In this document: positions 8,456-16,675 of the stretch, piece after piece
Layout: each line of letters opens with the position of its first letter
How positions within the stretch are numbered: position 1 is the first letter of the stretch
Assembly (NCBI RefSeq): GCF_050337045.1
Contig: NZ_JAKJSO010000013.1
Coordinates: forward strand, 186,001 to 250,000
Direction of reading: 5' to 3'
DNA from: Photobacterium kagoshimensis
Lineage (GTDB): Bacteria; Pseudomonadota; Gammaproteobacteria; Enterobacterales; Vibrionaceae
DNA length: 64,000 nucleotides
Position numbers and translations under genes: made by a program
The notes under the pieces: model-generated
Database searches by the model: none
The model's input: only the letters and a program-made list of their open reading frames with translations
What the model was told of the DNA's origin: nothing

Positions 8456-8494
8456 ATGTGTACAAAGTTTGCACACTTTTTCATTGTCACCTAG
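8456..8494 (+). CDS. Twelve-codon ORF with strong ribosome-binding site (possible leader peptide)
   Basis: ATG at 8456 preceded by GAGGA with eight bases of spacing, a better site than many real genes nearby. It encodes 12 residues (MCTKFAHFFIVT) and stops at TAG. It overlaps a 19-base palindrome and lies about 140 bases before yeaG. It may be a regulatory leader peptide for the yeaG operon or a chance match; nothing in the residues points to an amino-acid attenuator. Confidence 0.3.
   Translation: MCTKFAHFFIVT
8458..8476 (+). promoter_or_regulatory. Imperfect 19-base palindrome upstream of yeaG
   Basis: GTGTACAAA-G-TTTGCACAC matches its own reverse complement at 8 of 9 arm positions, the size and form of a dimeric repressor or activator site. 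It lies in the roughly 556-base gap between the VOC gene and yeaG, a gap that contains no other gene. I cannot assign a regulator; CRP, FNR and TyrR consensus do not fit. Confidence 0.35.
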
Positions 8495-8633
8495 CTTAGG
8501 AAATTTATTTAAAAACCAACAACTCAGTGACGCAATTTGATCAGTTAGGTCTAGTCTTAAAGATATGAGGGATGTGAAAGTTATTTGTTTTCGTCCTTTC
8601 TAATTGATAAGAGAACGATTCAGGGGGCATACC

Positions 8634-10568
8634 ATGAGTATTTTTGACCATTATCGTCAACGCTATGAAGAGTCCAAGGATGAAGAGCTTTCATTGCAAG
8701 AATTCCTTGAAATTTGTCGAAACGACCGAAGCGCATATGTAAACGCAGCCGAACGCCTACTTATGGCGATTGGTGAGCCAGAAATGATCGACACCGCACA
8801 AGATCCACGCATGAGTCGACTATTCTCTAACCGTGTTATCTCACGTTACAAAACGTTTGAAGATTTTTATGGCATGGAAGATGCCATTGAACAAATCGTT
8901 TCTTACCTCAAACATGCAGCGCAAGGTTTAGAAGAACGTAAACAAATCCTATACTTACTGGGCCCAGTTGGGGGCGGTAAATCTTCTTTGGCCGAAAAGC
9001 TAAAAAGCTTAATGCAAAAAGTACCAATTTACGTACTGACGGCTGATGGCGTGCGCAGTCCTGTTAATGATCACCCATTTAGCCTCTTCGACAAACACGA
9101 AGATGGCGACCTTCTTAATAATGAATACGGTATTCCAGAGCGCTACCTCAATACCATCATGTCGCCTTGGGCAGCCAAACGCTTGCACGAATTTGGTGGG
9201 GATATCACTCGCTTTAAAGTCGTGAAAGTACGTCCATCCATTTTAGATCAAGTGGGTATCGCGAAAACTGAACCTGGCGATGAAAATAACCAAGATATTT
9301 CATCTCTTGTCGGTAAAGTGGATATTCGCCAGCTCGAACACTTCTCACAAGATGATCCAGATGCGTATAGCTACTCGGGGGCGCTTTGTAAAGCCAACCA
9401 GGGTCTAATGGAATTTGTAGAGATGTTTAAAGCACCACTCAAAGTGCTTCACCCTCTACTAACAGCGACCCAAGAAGGTAACTATAACGGTACTGAGGGT
9501 CTATCTGCCCTACCGTATGAAGGTATTATTCTTGCTCACTCCAATGAGTCAGAATGGCAAACCTTCCGTAATAATAAGAGCAACGAAGCCTTCCTTGATC
9601 GTGTTTACATCGTGAAAGTGCCTTATTGTTTACGTATATCGGAAGAAACTCGCATCTACGAAAAACTGCTTCAAAGCAGTGAATTAGCAAGTGCGCCATG
9701 CTCACCAAGTACGCTCGATATTCTTGCTCGTTTCTCTGTTCTTTCTCGTCTAAAAGAGCCAGAGAACTCAAGTGTATTCTCGAAAATGCGTGTATATGAC
9801 GGTGAAACACTGAAAGATACCGATCCAAAAGCCAAGTCTTATCAAGAGTACCGTGACTACGCGGGTGTCGATGAAGGCATGAACGGTCTATCAACCCGTT
9901 TCGCCTTTAAGATCCTATCGCGCGTGTTCAACTTCGATCATTCCGAAGTGGCTGCTAACCCGGTTCACCTGTTCTATGTACTAGAGCAACAGATTGAACG
10001 TGAGCAGTTCCCACAAGAAGTGGCCGAGAAGTACCTTGAATTCTTGAAAGGCTACTTGATTCCTAAGTATGTTGAATTTATTGGTAAAGAAATTCAAACC
10101 GCGTACCTAGAGTCTTACTCTGAATATGGCCAGAACATCTTTGACCGCTATGTCAGCTACGCTGATTTCTGGATTCAAGATCAAGAATACCGTGATCCTG
10201 AAACCGGTCAGCTATTCGACCGCTCTGCGCTTAACAATGAGCTAGAGAAAATCGAAAAACCAGCAGGTATCAGTAACCCTAAAGATTTCCGTAATGAAAT
10301 CGTTAACTTTGTTTTACGTGCTCGTGCAAGTAACGCAGGTAAAAATCCGAACTGGACCAGCTACGAAAAACTGCGCACCGTTATCGAGAAGAAAATGTTC
10401 TCGAATACCGAAGAGTTGCTTCCAGTTATTTCGTTCAACGCGAAAACCTCTACCGACGAGCAGAAAAAACACGATGATTTCGTCGCTCGTATGATGGAGA
10501 AAGGCTATACCCGTAAACAAGTGCGTTTGCTATCTGAATGGTACCTACGCGTTCGTAAATCATCATAG
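8634..10568 (+). CDS. yeaG: PrkA family serine protein kinase YeaG
   Basis: The 644-residue product has exactly the length of E. coli YeaG. The PrkA AAA-like N-terminal domain carries the P-loop GPVGGGKSS (about residues 106-114); the C-terminal third is the PrkA kinase-like domain. E. coli YeaG is a kinase involved in stress and nitrogen-starvation survival. The ATG at 8634 has AGGGGG upstream and gives the family start MSIFDHYRQRYEE; the earlier in-frame ATG at 8604 adds ten unneeded residues. It is the first gene of yeaG-yeaH-ycgB, with a 30-base gap to yeaH. The upstream gap holds a palindrome and a mini-ORF. Confidence 0.95.
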   Translation: MSIFDHYRQRYEESKDEELSLQEFLEICRNDRSAYVNAAERLLMAIGEPEMIDTAQDPRMSRLFSNRVISRYKTFEDFYGMEDAIEQIVSYLKHAAQGLEERKQILYLLGPVGGGKSSLAEKLKSLMQKVPIYVLTADGVRSPVNDHPFSLFDKHEDGDLLNNEYGIPERYLNTIMSPWAAKRLHEFGGDITRFKVVKVRPSILDQVGIAKTEPGDENNQDISSLVGKVDIRQLEHFSQDDPDAYSYSGALCKANQGLMEFVEMFKAPLKVLHPLLTATQEGNYNGTEGLSALPYEGIILAHSNESEWQTFRNNKSNEAFLDRVYIVKVPYCLRISEETRIYEKLLQSSELASAPCSPSTLDILARFSVLSRLKEPENSSVFSKMRVYDGETLKDTDPKAKSYQEYRDYAGVDEGMNGLSTRFAFKILSRVFNFDHSEVAANPVHLFYVLEQQIEREQFPQEVAEKYLEFLKGYLIPKYVEFIGKEIQTAYLESYSEYGQNIFDRYVSYADFWIQDQEYRDPETGQLFDRSALNNELEKIEKPAGISNPKDFRNEIVNFVLRARASNAGKNPNWTSYEKLRTVIEKKMFSNTEELLPVISFNAKTSTDEQKKHDDFVARMMEKGYTRKQVRLLSEWYLRVRKSS

Positions 10569-10598
10569 CCGGTTGAATGGAAGTATGAGGGGGAGCTT

Positions 10599-11870
10599 AT
10601 GGCGCATTTTATAGATCGCAGGCTCAATGGTAAGAATAAAAGCACGGTGAACCGCCAGCGCTTTTTACGCCGCCACAAACAGCAGATTAAAGAGTCGATT
10701 GCTGATGCGGTAAATAAACGCTCGATCACTGATGTTGAGAGCGGGGAAAATATTACTATCCCTTCTCGTGATATCAAAGAGCCAAGCTTTCACCAAGGCC
10801 GAGGTGGACAACGTGAAGTTGTCCACCCAGGCAACGACCAATTCTCTCCAGGTGACCGCATTGAACGCCCCCAAGGAGGGGCGGGACAAGGCGGCGCAGG
10901 GGAAGGTCAAGCGAGCCAAGATGGTGAAGGCCAAGATGAATTTGTATTCCAAATTTCCAAAGACGAATACCTCGACTTACTGTTTGAAGATTTGGAGCTA
11001 CCTAACCTAGAAAAAAACCAGATGAACAAAGTGGTCGAATGGAAAACGTTCCGTTCAGGCTACAAATCATCGGGTGTGCCATCAAATATCGCGATTGTAA
11101 AATCGCTACAAAATTCGTTGGCACGACGCACGGCCATGACAGCTGCGAAACGCCGTCACTTACGTGAACTCGAAGCAGAACTTGAGCAACTTAAATCAAC
11201 AGAGCCCGCTCAACCTTTTGAAGAAGAACGCGTAAAACAAGCAATCCAAGCGCTGCGTGAAAAAATTGGCAGTGTGCCTTTTATTGATACCTTTGATTTA
11301 CGATACAAAAATTATGAACGTCGCCCACTGCCCACCAGCCAAGCGGTTATGTTCTGTCTGATGGATGTATCAGGTTCAATGGATCAAGCAACCAAAGATA
11401 TGGCTAAACGCTTCTATATCTTGCTGTATTTATTCTTGAATCGAACCTACAAGAATGTTGATGTGGTCTTTATTCGCCACCATACACAAGCAAAAGAAGT
11501 GGATGAGCATGAGTTTTTCTACTCGCAGGAAACCGGTGGCACAATTGTGTCAAGTGCATTACGCATGATGGATGACATCATTAAGAAGCGCTACCCAGCT
11601 GGCGAATGGAATATCTATGCTGCTCAAGCCTCGGATGGCGATAACTGGGCTGATGATTCACCAGGCTGTCGTCAGTTATTAAAAGAGAGTATTTTGCCAG
11701 TAACACGTTACTACTCTTATATCGAAATCACTCGCCGTGCGCATCAAACGCTATGGCGTGAATACGAAACACTGCAAGGCAGTCATGATAACTTTGCTAT
11801 GCAGAACATACGGACGGTGGATGACATATTCCCTGTATTTAGGGAGCTATTTAAGAAGCAAGTCAGTTAA
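10599..11870 (+). CDS. yeaH: DUF444 family protein YeaH
   Basis: A 423-residue cytoplasmic protein of the YeaH/YhbH (DUF444) family. A basic N-terminus (FIDRRLNGKNKS) is followed by a low-complexity glycine- and glutamine-rich linker near residues 88-108 (QGGAGQGGAGEGQ), a coiled-coil stretch near residues 185-215, and a von Willebrand A-like C-terminal domain with the metal-binding motif MDVSGSMD near residue 254. The family is almost always next to a PrkA-type kinase, as here; its molecular role is unknown. AGGGGGAG lies just upstream of the ATG. It is surely cotranscribed with yeaG and probably with ycgB, which starts 34 bases downstream. Confidence 0.95.
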   Translation: MAHFIDRRLNGKNKSTVNRQRFLRRHKQQIKESIADAVNKRSITDVESGENITIPSRDIKEPSFHQGRGGQREVVHPGNDQFSPGDRIERPQGGAGQGGAGEGQASQDGEGQDEFVFQISKDEYLDLLFEDLELPNLEKNQMNKVVEWKTFRSGYKSSGVPSNIAIVKSLQNSLARRTAMTAAKRRHLRELEAELEQLKSTEPAQPFEEERVKQAIQALREKIGSVPFIDTFDLRYKNYERRPLPTSQAVMFCLMDVSGSMDQATKDMAKRFYILLYLFLNRTYKNVDVVFIRHHTQAKEVDEHEFFYSQETGGTIVSSALRMMDDIIKKRYPAGEWNIYAAQASDGDNWADDSPGCRQLLKESILPVTRYYSYIEITRRAHQTLWREYETLQGSHDNFAMQNIRTVDDIFPVFRELFKKQVS

Positions 11871-11904
11871 TAGCTGGATGTCAACGCGCTTAGGGGAGTG
11901 AGTT

Positions 11905-13437
11905 ATGGTGACAACAACAAAGACAAAGCCACTCAGTGATGGGCCAGATTGGACGTTCGATCTGCTTGACCAATATCATAAAGAGATAAAGCGTGTCGCT
12001 GACCACTATCGGCTTGATGCGTATCCCAACCAAATTGAGGTCATCACTGCCGAGCAGATGATGGATGCTTACTCAAGTATCGGGATGCCCATCAATTACC
12101 ACCACTGGTCATTCGGCAAGCGTTTTATTGAAACTGAACGTGGTTATAAACACGGTCAAATGGGATTAGCGTATGAGATCGTGATTAACTCTGATCCCTG
12201 TATCTCTTATTTAATGGAAGAGAACACTATTACCATGCAGGCCTTGGTAATGGCGCATGCCTGCTACGGTCATAACTCTTTCTTTAAAGGCAATTACTTA
12301 TTTCAAACATGGACAGACGCCAGTTCGATTATCGATTACCTACTATTTGCTCGTAATTACATTACTGATTGTGAAGAAAAGTACGGGGTTGAGGATGTCG
12401 AGCGCTTGCTCGATTCCTGCCACGCCTTGATGAATTTTGGGGTCGATCGTTACAAGCGTCCGCAAAAAATATCACTGGTAGAAGAGACTGCGCGTCAAAA
12501 AGCACGGGAAGATTACCTGCAAACACAGGTCAACGCACTATGGCGCACTATTCCGGTCCAAGAAGATAAATCTGAGGTGTCAGAGGAACATCGTTTCCCT
12601 ACGGAGCCACAAGAAAACATTCTCTACTTTATCGAAAAACATGCGCCACTGCTCGAACCTTGGCAGCGTGAAATAGTAAGAATTGTGCGTAAAGTAAGCC
12701 AATACTTCTACCCACAAAAACAAACCCAAGTCATGAACGAAGGCTGGGCAACGTTCTGGCACTACACTATTTTGAATCATCTTTACGATGAGGGGTTAGT
12801 CACAGACCGCTTTATTATGGAATTCTTGCATAGTCATACCAATGTGGTAGCGCAGCCTGAATACAACAGTCCCTATTACAGCGGGATCAACCCGTATGCC
12901 TTAGGCTTTGCGATGTTCCAGGATATTCGTCGGATCTGTGAAAATCCAACCGAGGAAGATAAATACTGGTTCCCAGATATTGCAGGTAAAGATTGGCTGG
13001 ATACGCTGCACTTTGCGATGGAAAACTTTAAAGATGAGAGTTTCATCAGTCAGTTTTTATCGCCAAAAGTGATGCGTGACTTCAAGCTCTTTGCTGTGAA
13101 TGACGATGATCGCCATAACTATGTGGAAGTCAGTGCGATTCATAACGAGGAAGGCTATCGGATGATCCGAGAGAAGCTCTCGTCGCAATATAACTTGAGC
13201 AACAATGAACCTAACCTTCAAGTCTGGAATGTGGCATTGAAAGGTGACCGTTCACTGACACTACGTTATATACCACACAACAGGATTCCATTAGCAGACA
13301 GCCACCCTGAAGTGTTAAAGCATATGTACCGCTTATGGGGGTTTGATATTACGCTAGAAGAAGAGTTGAGTGATGGACGGACCCAAATTTTAGGGACATG
13401 TCCTGTACGTAATACCCAATTTGGCTCTGATATTTAA
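11905..13437 (+). CDS. ycgB: SpoVR family protein YcgB
   Basis: At 510 residues it matches the length of E. coli YcgB. Family landmarks are HHWSFGKRF (about residue 66), HACYGHNSFFKGNYLF (about 130) with several histidines, and the NEGWATFWHY motif (about 280). SpoVR of Bacillus is needed for spore cortex formation; in non-sporulating gammaproteobacteria the protein is part of the general stress regulon, with unknown activity. The gene follows yeaH by 34 bases with its own GGGAG ribosome-binding site. In E. coli ycgB lies beside fadR, away from yeaGH; here all are adjacent, so this locus joins both arrangements. Confidence 0.95.
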   Translation: MVTTTKTKPLSDGPDWTFDLLDQYHKEIKRVADHYRLDAYPNQIEVITAEQMMDAYSSIGMPINYHHWSFGKRFIETERGYKHGQMGLAYEIVINSDPCISYLMEENTITMQALVMAHACYGHNSFFKGNYLFQTWTDASSIIDYLLFARNYITDCEEKYGVEDVERLLDSCHALMNFGVDRYKRPQKISLVEETARQKAREDYLQTQVNALWRTIPVQEDKSEVSEEHRFPTEPQENILYFIEKHAPLLEPWQREIVRIVRKVSQYFYPQKQTQVMNEGWATFWHYTILNHLYDEGLVTDRFIMEFLHSHTNVVAQPEYNSPYYSGINPYALGFAMFQDIRRICENPTEEDKYWFPDIAGKDWLDTLHFAMENFKDESFISQFLSPKVMRDFKLFAVNDDDRHNYVEVSAIHNEEGYRMIREKLSSQYNLSNNEPNLQVWNVALKGDRSLTLRYIPHNRIPLADSHPEVLKHMYRLWGFDITLEEELSDGRTQILGTCPVRNTQFGSDI

Positions 13438-13473
13438 TTGTTGAAAGAGCGGTAAAATCAGCTCAATAAAATA

Positions 13474-13514
13474 AAAGCGTGATACGTCAGATTACCTCTG
13501 ATTTATCACGCTTT
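13474..13514. terminator. Bidirectional terminator between ycgB and fadR
   Basis: Long hairpin with outer stem AAAGCGTGATA/TATCACGCTTT and an inner CAGA/TCTG pairing, lying between convergent genes, with A-rich left and T-rich right flanks. Confidence 0.85.
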
Positions 13515-13566
13515 CTTGCTTTAGATAGCATTAAAACCGACTAAAAATATCTTTTAGCGATGGCTA

Positions 13567-14418
13567 TTACTGCTCTTCTTCGTGCATGTAACGGCCAATG
13601 GCTTCGCGATTGTTATACCAAATCACACCGCTATCTCGACCGTATTTTTTGATTCTCTCAGCCACTAATTCATGCTGATGATTATCACAAATGGCTTTCA
13701 AATCACGGTAGAACTCAAGCGCTAATTCACACGCTTCTTGGCTCATGAAGTAGTAGCCACCAACACGCGTATAAATCTTACGTAACCCGTTAATTGTTAA
13801 CACATACAAGGTGTTACCCGATTTAGCCGCCATGCCTTGGAATAAACGGTAATCGTAGTAGTTAAATGCACGAGCACGGCAAATTGCTTCACACAACTCA
13901 GGCTGATCTTTGCCATATTTGTCGGTGATTTTCTTTACTTCACTCAACAACTGAATTTTTGCTTCGTTGTCTTCGATGTAGTCTGCAAATGAGTCAGCTG
14001 CTAGTAGTGATTCACATGAGCGAATAATTGAATCAATCAGCTCACTTGATTCTTCACTATTACCTTTCACAGCATAACGCATGAAAACGCTACTGATATC
14101 TGTACGTGCAGAAAGTAAATCAGTCAGAACACGTTGTACATCTTGGCCATCCAGTGTGACTAGCGTATCAAGAATACTTAAACCCGAGGTGTCCATGAAA
14201 TTATTCACACGGGTTGGTTTACCATGTTGGATCGTTAACCAACCATCACGCGCAAGTCGCTGTAACACTTCGCGCAGCGTGGTACGTGTTACACCAATCA
14301 GTTCAGAAAGTTCACGTTCAGCAGGCAGGATTGAACCTTGAGGAAAGTGATTATTCCAGATACTTTCGATGATGTATTTCTCAGCAAATGTTGCTGGGCT
14401 ATCAGCCTTTATAACCAT
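13567..14418 (-). CDS. fadR: Fatty acid metabolism transcriptional regulator FadR
   Basis: GntR-family regulator that represses fatty-acid degradation genes and activates unsaturated fatty-acid synthesis, released from DNA by long-chain acyl-CoA. The winged-helix DNA-binding half is at residues about 8-75 (FAEKYIIESIWNNHFPQGSILPAERELSE; TRTTLREVLQRLARDGWL), followed by the helical acyl-CoA-binding domain. At 283 residues it is about 40 longer than the E. coli protein; Vibrio FadR is known to carry such an insertion in the ligand-binding domain, which fits the extra sequence around residues 135-175. It is divergent from nhaB and convergent with ycgB, the same ycgB-fadR-nhaB-dsbB order as in E. 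coli. Confidence 0.96.
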   Translation of the reverse strand: MVIKADSPATFAEKYIIESIWNNHFPQGSILPAERELSELIGVTRTTLREVLQRLARDGWLTIQHGKPTRVNNFMDTSGLSILDTLVTLDGQDVQRVLTDLLSARTDISSVFMRYAVKGNSEESSELIDSIIRSCESLLAADSFADYIEDNEAKIQLLSEVKKITDKYGKDQPELCEAICRARAFNYYDYRLFQGMAAKSGNTLYVLTINGLRKIYTRVGGYYFMSQEACELALEFYRDLKAICDNHQHELVAERIKKYGRDSGVIWYNNREAIGRYMHEEEQ

Positions 14419-14588
14419 TTAATTCTTTTTCCAATCGCTTCTTGCTTATACTTATAAACTCATCATACCACCAGAAAAGGATATGACGAAATTTGCCAGA
14501 AAGCACAATCTTATTTTACTTTTCACTCAAGCAAAAATTTGACGTAACGCAAGTTTTATTGAAAGCAATAAATGTAAATTGCATGGGC

Positions 14589-14612
14589 GGAGTTCTGATG
14601 CTTCAGAACTCC
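14589..14612. repeat. Perfect 10-bp hairpin in fadR-nhaB intergenic region
   Basis: GGAGTTCTGA/TCAGAACTCC with a TGCT loop. It is stable but followed by only four T on the plus strand (CGTTTTGG) and no T-run on the minus strand. It could be a weak terminator, the end of an unrecognised small RNA, or an RNA structural element. Confidence 0.45.
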
Positions 14613-14665
14613 CGTTTTGGAATGAAATTTAAGTAAAATAAAATTGTTCATCAGCCACAACTTGA

Positions 14666-14690
14666 CTGATCCAGATCAAACTGTACAGTT
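14666..14690. promoter_or_regulatory. FNR-like site and adjoining perfect palindrome
   Basis: Bases 14666-14679 match the FNR consensus TTGAT-N4-ATCAA at all but the first position (CTGAT-CCAG-ATCAA). Immediately after, 14679-14690 is a perfect 12-base palindrome AACTGTACAGTT of unknown regulator. Both lie between the divergent fadR and nhaB starts, about 250 bases from each. Confidence 0.4.
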
Positions 14691-14856
14691 AGCACCGCAA
14701 TGAACTGGGAGCTGAATGGAAGCTGCTGCCTGCTTTAAGTTAAACACCATATGTAATGATGTTTAGCTTAGAGGGTCTCATTAGAATATTTAATCACAGC
14801 TCTGTGGTTAACCCTTCTCTCTTGACTATAAAGGCATGACAGCTGCCAGCTCATGT

Positions 14857-14907
14857 ATACCTTTTAGGCGCCACTTCTGTGGTTCTTCCGCCTCTGGGGT
14901 ATTTTTT
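14857..14907 (+). promoter_or_regulatory. Terminator-like nested hairpin in the nhaB leader (candidate attenuator)
   Basis: Three stacked stems: ATACC (14857-14861) with GGTAT (14898-14902), AGGCG (14866-14870) with CGCCT (14889-14893), and CCAC with GTGG at the tip, followed at once by five T. It ends 33 bases before the nhaB ATG, on the coding strand. A TCTGTGGTT sequence occurs both inside the hairpin and about 70 bases upstream, allowing alternative pairing. A 29-codon frame (14836-14925) also spans it, with a poorly spaced ribosome-binding site. The structure suggests leader-controlled transcription; the ligand is unknown. Confidence 0.45.
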
Positions 14908-14940
14908 ATTCGTATGCATTTATAACAAGAGACCTGATAC

Positions 14941-16533
14941 ATGGCTATTTCGCTGGGAAACGCCTTCGTAAAGAATTTTTTAGGCAAAGCACCTGATTGG
15001 TATAAAGTGGCGATCATTTCGTTTCTGATTATCAACCCAATCGTATTTTTTGTAATCGACCCATTTACTGCTGGCTGGCTACTGGTTGTTGAATTTATTT
15101 TCACGCTTGCGATGGCATTAAAGTGTTACCCCCTTCAGCCTGGTGGCTTACTGGCGATAGAAGCTGTCGCCATTGGCATGACAAGCCCCGAACAAGTGAA
15201 ACATGAGCTTGTGGCGAATATTGAAGTATTACTACTGCTGATCTTTATGGTCGCGGGTATCTACTTCATGAAGCAATTACTGCTTTTCATTTTCACCAAA
15301 ATATTGATCGGCATACGTTCTAAAATCTTGCTATCACTGTCTTTTTGTATCATGGCGGCTTTTCTATCGGCCTTCCTTGATGCGTTGACCGTTATTGCCG
15401 TTGTTATCAGTGTTACTGTGGGCTTCTACAGCATTTATCATAAAGTGGCTTCGGGGCAAGAACCTCATGCCGCCCACGATCACACCACAGATAGCAATAT
15501 CCGCGAAGTGAGCCGTGATGATTTAGAAAACTACCGCGCCTTCCTTCGTAGCTTGCTCATGCATGCTGGTGTAGGTACCGCTCTGGGTGGTGTAATGACC
15601 ATGGTGGGTGAACCACAAAACTTGATCATTGCCGACCAAGCGGGTTGGTTATTTGGTGAGTTTATACTGCGAATGGCTCCCGTTACTATTCCTGTCTTTT
15701 GCTGCGGTATTTTAACTTGTGTGTTAGTCGAGAAATTCCACCTTTGTGGCTACGGTGCAGCATTACCAGAGAATGTTCGAAAAATCCTTAAAGATTTTGA
15801 TAATGAAGAACGTAAAAGCCGTACAAATCTAGACTATGCAAAACTGATTATCCAAGCGCTGATTGCAGTATGGTTGATTGTTGGTCTAGCGATGCACTTA
15901 GCCGCGGTAGGTTTGATTGGTTTAACTGTTATCATCTTTGCGACTTCGTTTACAGGTATTACTGAAGAGCATGCACTTGGCAAAGCATTTGAAGAGGCAC
16001 TGCCGTTTACAGCACTATTGGCCGTGTTCTTCTCAATCGTTGCTGTGATTATTGATCAACAGCTCTTTACCCCTATCATTACTTGGGTACTTAGCCTTGA
16101 AGGTAGTGCACAGCTAACCATGTTCTATGTTGCGAATGGCCTGCTGTCTATGGTGTCTGATAACGTTTTCGTTGGTACCGTTTATATCAATGAAGTGAAG
16201 TCTGCGCTAGTTCATGGTGTGATCTCACGTGACCAATTTGATATGTTAGCCGTTGCGATTAACACAGGTACTAACCTACCTTCTGTTGCGACACCAAATG
16301 GTCAAGCAGCATTCCTATTTGCACTAACATCAGCCCTTGCACCGTTAATTCGTCTATCTTACGGTCGCATGGTGTACATGGCACTGCCATACACTATCGT
16401 GCTAACGCTGGTTGGTTTGGCGGGTATCGAGTTTATGCTGGTTCCGATGACGGAATGGTTCTACGACATGGGCTGGCTAGTTCACAACACAGCTGAAGCC
16501 GTATCAACGATTGCACCAGTTGCTGGACATTAA
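14941..16533 (+). CDS. nhaB: Na+/H+ antiporter NhaB
   Basis: Inner-membrane antiporter exporting Na+ in exchange for protons, important for salt and pH homeostasis of a marine bacterium. The 530-residue protein has about a dozen hydrophobic segments and the NhaB-typical start (SLGNAFVKNFLGKAPDWYK), the FLSAFLDALTV segment (about 140) and the GTNLPSVATPNGQAAFLF segment (about 440) that are diagnostic for NhaB and not NhaA or NhaD. The ATG at 14941 has AAGAGA upstream. The leader has a terminator-like hairpin; the gene is divergent from fadR and followed by a terminator and dsbB. Confidence 0.97.
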   Translation: MAISLGNAFVKNFLGKAPDWYKVAIISFLIINPIVFFVIDPFTAGWLLVVEFIFTLAMALKCYPLQPGGLLAIEAVAIGMTSPEQVKHELVANIEVLLLLIFMVAGIYFMKQLLLFIFTKILIGIRSKILLSLSFCIMAAFLSAFLDALTVIAVVISVTVGFYSIYHKVASGQEPHAAHDHTTDSNIREVSRDDLENYRAFLRSLLMHAGVGTALGGVMTMVGEPQNLIIADQAGWLFGEFILRMAPVTIPVFCCGILTCVLVEKFHLCGYGAALPENVRKILKDFDNEERKSRTNLDYAKLIIQALIAVWLIVGLAMHLAAVGLIGLTVIIFATSFTGITEEHALGKAFEEALPFTALLAVFFSIVAVIIDQQLFTPIITWVLSLEGSAQLTMFYVANGLLSMVSDNVFVGTVYINEVKSALVHGVISRDQFDMLAVAINTGTNLPSVATPNGQAAFLFALTSALAPLIRLSYGRMVYMALPYTIVLTLVGLAGIEFMLVPMTEWFYDMGWLVHNTAEAVSTIAPVAGH

Positions 16534-16569
16534 TTGAATTTTCAGTAAATTTAATGGTCTGACTATCAA

Positions 16570-16598
16570 CAAAGCCCTGATTTGTCAGGGCTTTGTTA
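16570..16598 (+). terminator. Rho-independent terminator after nhaB
   Basis: Perfect 11-bp stem CAAAGCCCTGA/TCAGGGCTTTG with a TTTG loop and a short T-rich tail. Confidence 0.85.
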
Positions 16599-16675
16599 TA
16601 TTATATCCATCAAACTGATATATACGCCAACGCCGAAATCACGCTGGCATATGAACTAATTGAAGAGACGATTCA

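Noticed and set aside
14826..15104. Minus-strand frame of 92 codons across the nhaB start
   Set aside because: It is antisense to the nhaB N-terminus and to the leader hairpin; no domain or start signals.
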